A stretch of 64,000 bases of DNA from Martelella sp. HB161492 (GTDB lineage Bacteria > Pseudomonadota > Alphaproteobacteria > Rhizobiales > Rhizobiaceae). The notes beneath the pieces are model-generated. The model ran no database searches. It saw only the letters and a list, made by a program, of their open reading frames with translations, and was not told the DNA's origin. The DNA lies in the NCBI RefSeq assembly GCF_013184775.1, contig NZ_JAATVV010000001.1:186001-250000 (forward strand). Reading direction: 5' to 3'. Shown here in pieces: positions 63,712 to 64,000 of this stretch (positions within the stretch are counted from its first letter, which is position 1; every line of letters begins with the position of its first letter). Made by a program: the position numbers and the translations under genes.

Positions 63712-64000
63712 TCAGCGCGCTGAACGCATCCTTGCCTCCAGCCGGCGTAAAATGAGCGACAATCCGATGGTCAGCAGCAGATAGACATAGGTGACGATCG
63801 AATAGGTCTCGAAGAAGCGAAATGACGAGGCGGCATAGACCTTGCCCATCTGGGTGATATCAGCAACGCCCAGCACGGAGACGAGCGAGGAATCCTTCAC
63901 CATCGAGACGAAGTCATTCGACAGAGGCGGCAATATGGTGCGGATCGCCTGCGGAAAAATGATGAAGCGGAAACGGTGGAACCGGCTGAGGCCAAGTGCC
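63712..64000 (-). CDS. Polar amino-acid ABC transporter permease, C-terminal part (cut by window edge)
   Basis: The frame is open from the right window edge to a stop at 63712, giving about 95 residues. The end of the EAA loop [20 protein letters not shown], followed by [20 protein letters not shown], is the hallmark of HisM/GlnP-type permeases for polar amino acids. One or two last transmembrane segments ([19 protein letters not shown]) and a basic cytoplasmic tail follow. It converges with the peroxidase gene with six bases between stop codons. Substrate cannot be told without the rest of the operon. Confidence 0.85.
   Translation of the reverse strand, partial: ALGLSRFHRFRFIIFPQAIRTILPPLSNDFVSMVKDSSLVSVLGVADITQMGKVYAASSFRFFETYSIVTYVYLLLTIGLSLILRRLEARMRSAR

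Overview
The window looks like chromosomal DNA of an alphaproteobacterium of the order Hyphomicrobiales (Rhizobiales), probably near Rhizobiaceae or Martelella-type genera. The basis is high GC with tightly packed operons, purA followed by a long acidic, proline-rich single-membrane-span protein, rhizobial-type palindromic intergenic repeats, and a mix of ABC and TRAP transporters with LysR, GntR and AraC regulators. The genus cannot be named from sequence alone. No rRNA, tRNA, CRISPR array, insertion sequence or phage gene was recognised.

Layout. 0-1.5 kb: minus-strand end of a polysaccharide locus (O-antigen ligase-like protein, cut by the window edge, plus a small membrane-anchored protein). 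1.7-6.1 kb: DMT exporter, purA and the acidic single-span protein. 6.3-15.8 kb: a creatininase-family hydrolase, a LysR regulator and a divergent seven-gene unit. That unit holds two near-duplicate NMT1/THI5-like binding proteins, ABC ATPase, permease, cytosine-deaminase-like amidohydrolase, FAD-linked oxidase and flavodoxin-fold reductase. It looks like an uptake and catabolic system for an unidentified, probably N-heterocyclic, compound and is the best candidate here for undescribed biology. 15.8-18.4 kb: repeat mosaic and a secreted PqaA-like protein. 18.4-26.7 kb: GH32 fructosidase, Rid protein, aldehyde dehydrogenase, ung, a small Q/N-rich protein and a TrpXYZ-like ABC transporter. Two copies of one dispersed repeat lie in opposite orientation across this stretch.

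27-46.2 kb is a large pectin and uronate catabolic island. A fused GH28-GH105 enzyme and a Tog-like oligogalacturonide ABC importer form one minus-strand operon beside an AraC regulator. KDG kinase and an FCD-type GntR regulator are divergent from a plus-strand operon with uxaC, a TRAP transporter, kduI, a mannonate/tagaturonate-type reductase and uxaA. Together they import oligogalacturonides and monomeric uronates, cut them in the cytoplasm, isomerise, reduce and dehydrate them to 2-keto-3-deoxygluconate, and phosphorylate that to KDPG. The KDPG aldolase is not in the window.

46.5-64 kb is mostly housekeeping and scattered catabolism: feoAB, typA, an SDR/HxlR divergent pair, a nucleotidyltransferase-like protein, a glycerol-dehydrogenase-like enzyme, a MocR regulator coupled to fdhD, an isolated pcaD-pcaB pair, leuC, a secreted phosphoesterase paired with a di-haem peroxidase, and the C-terminal end of an amino-acid ABC permease cut by the window edge.
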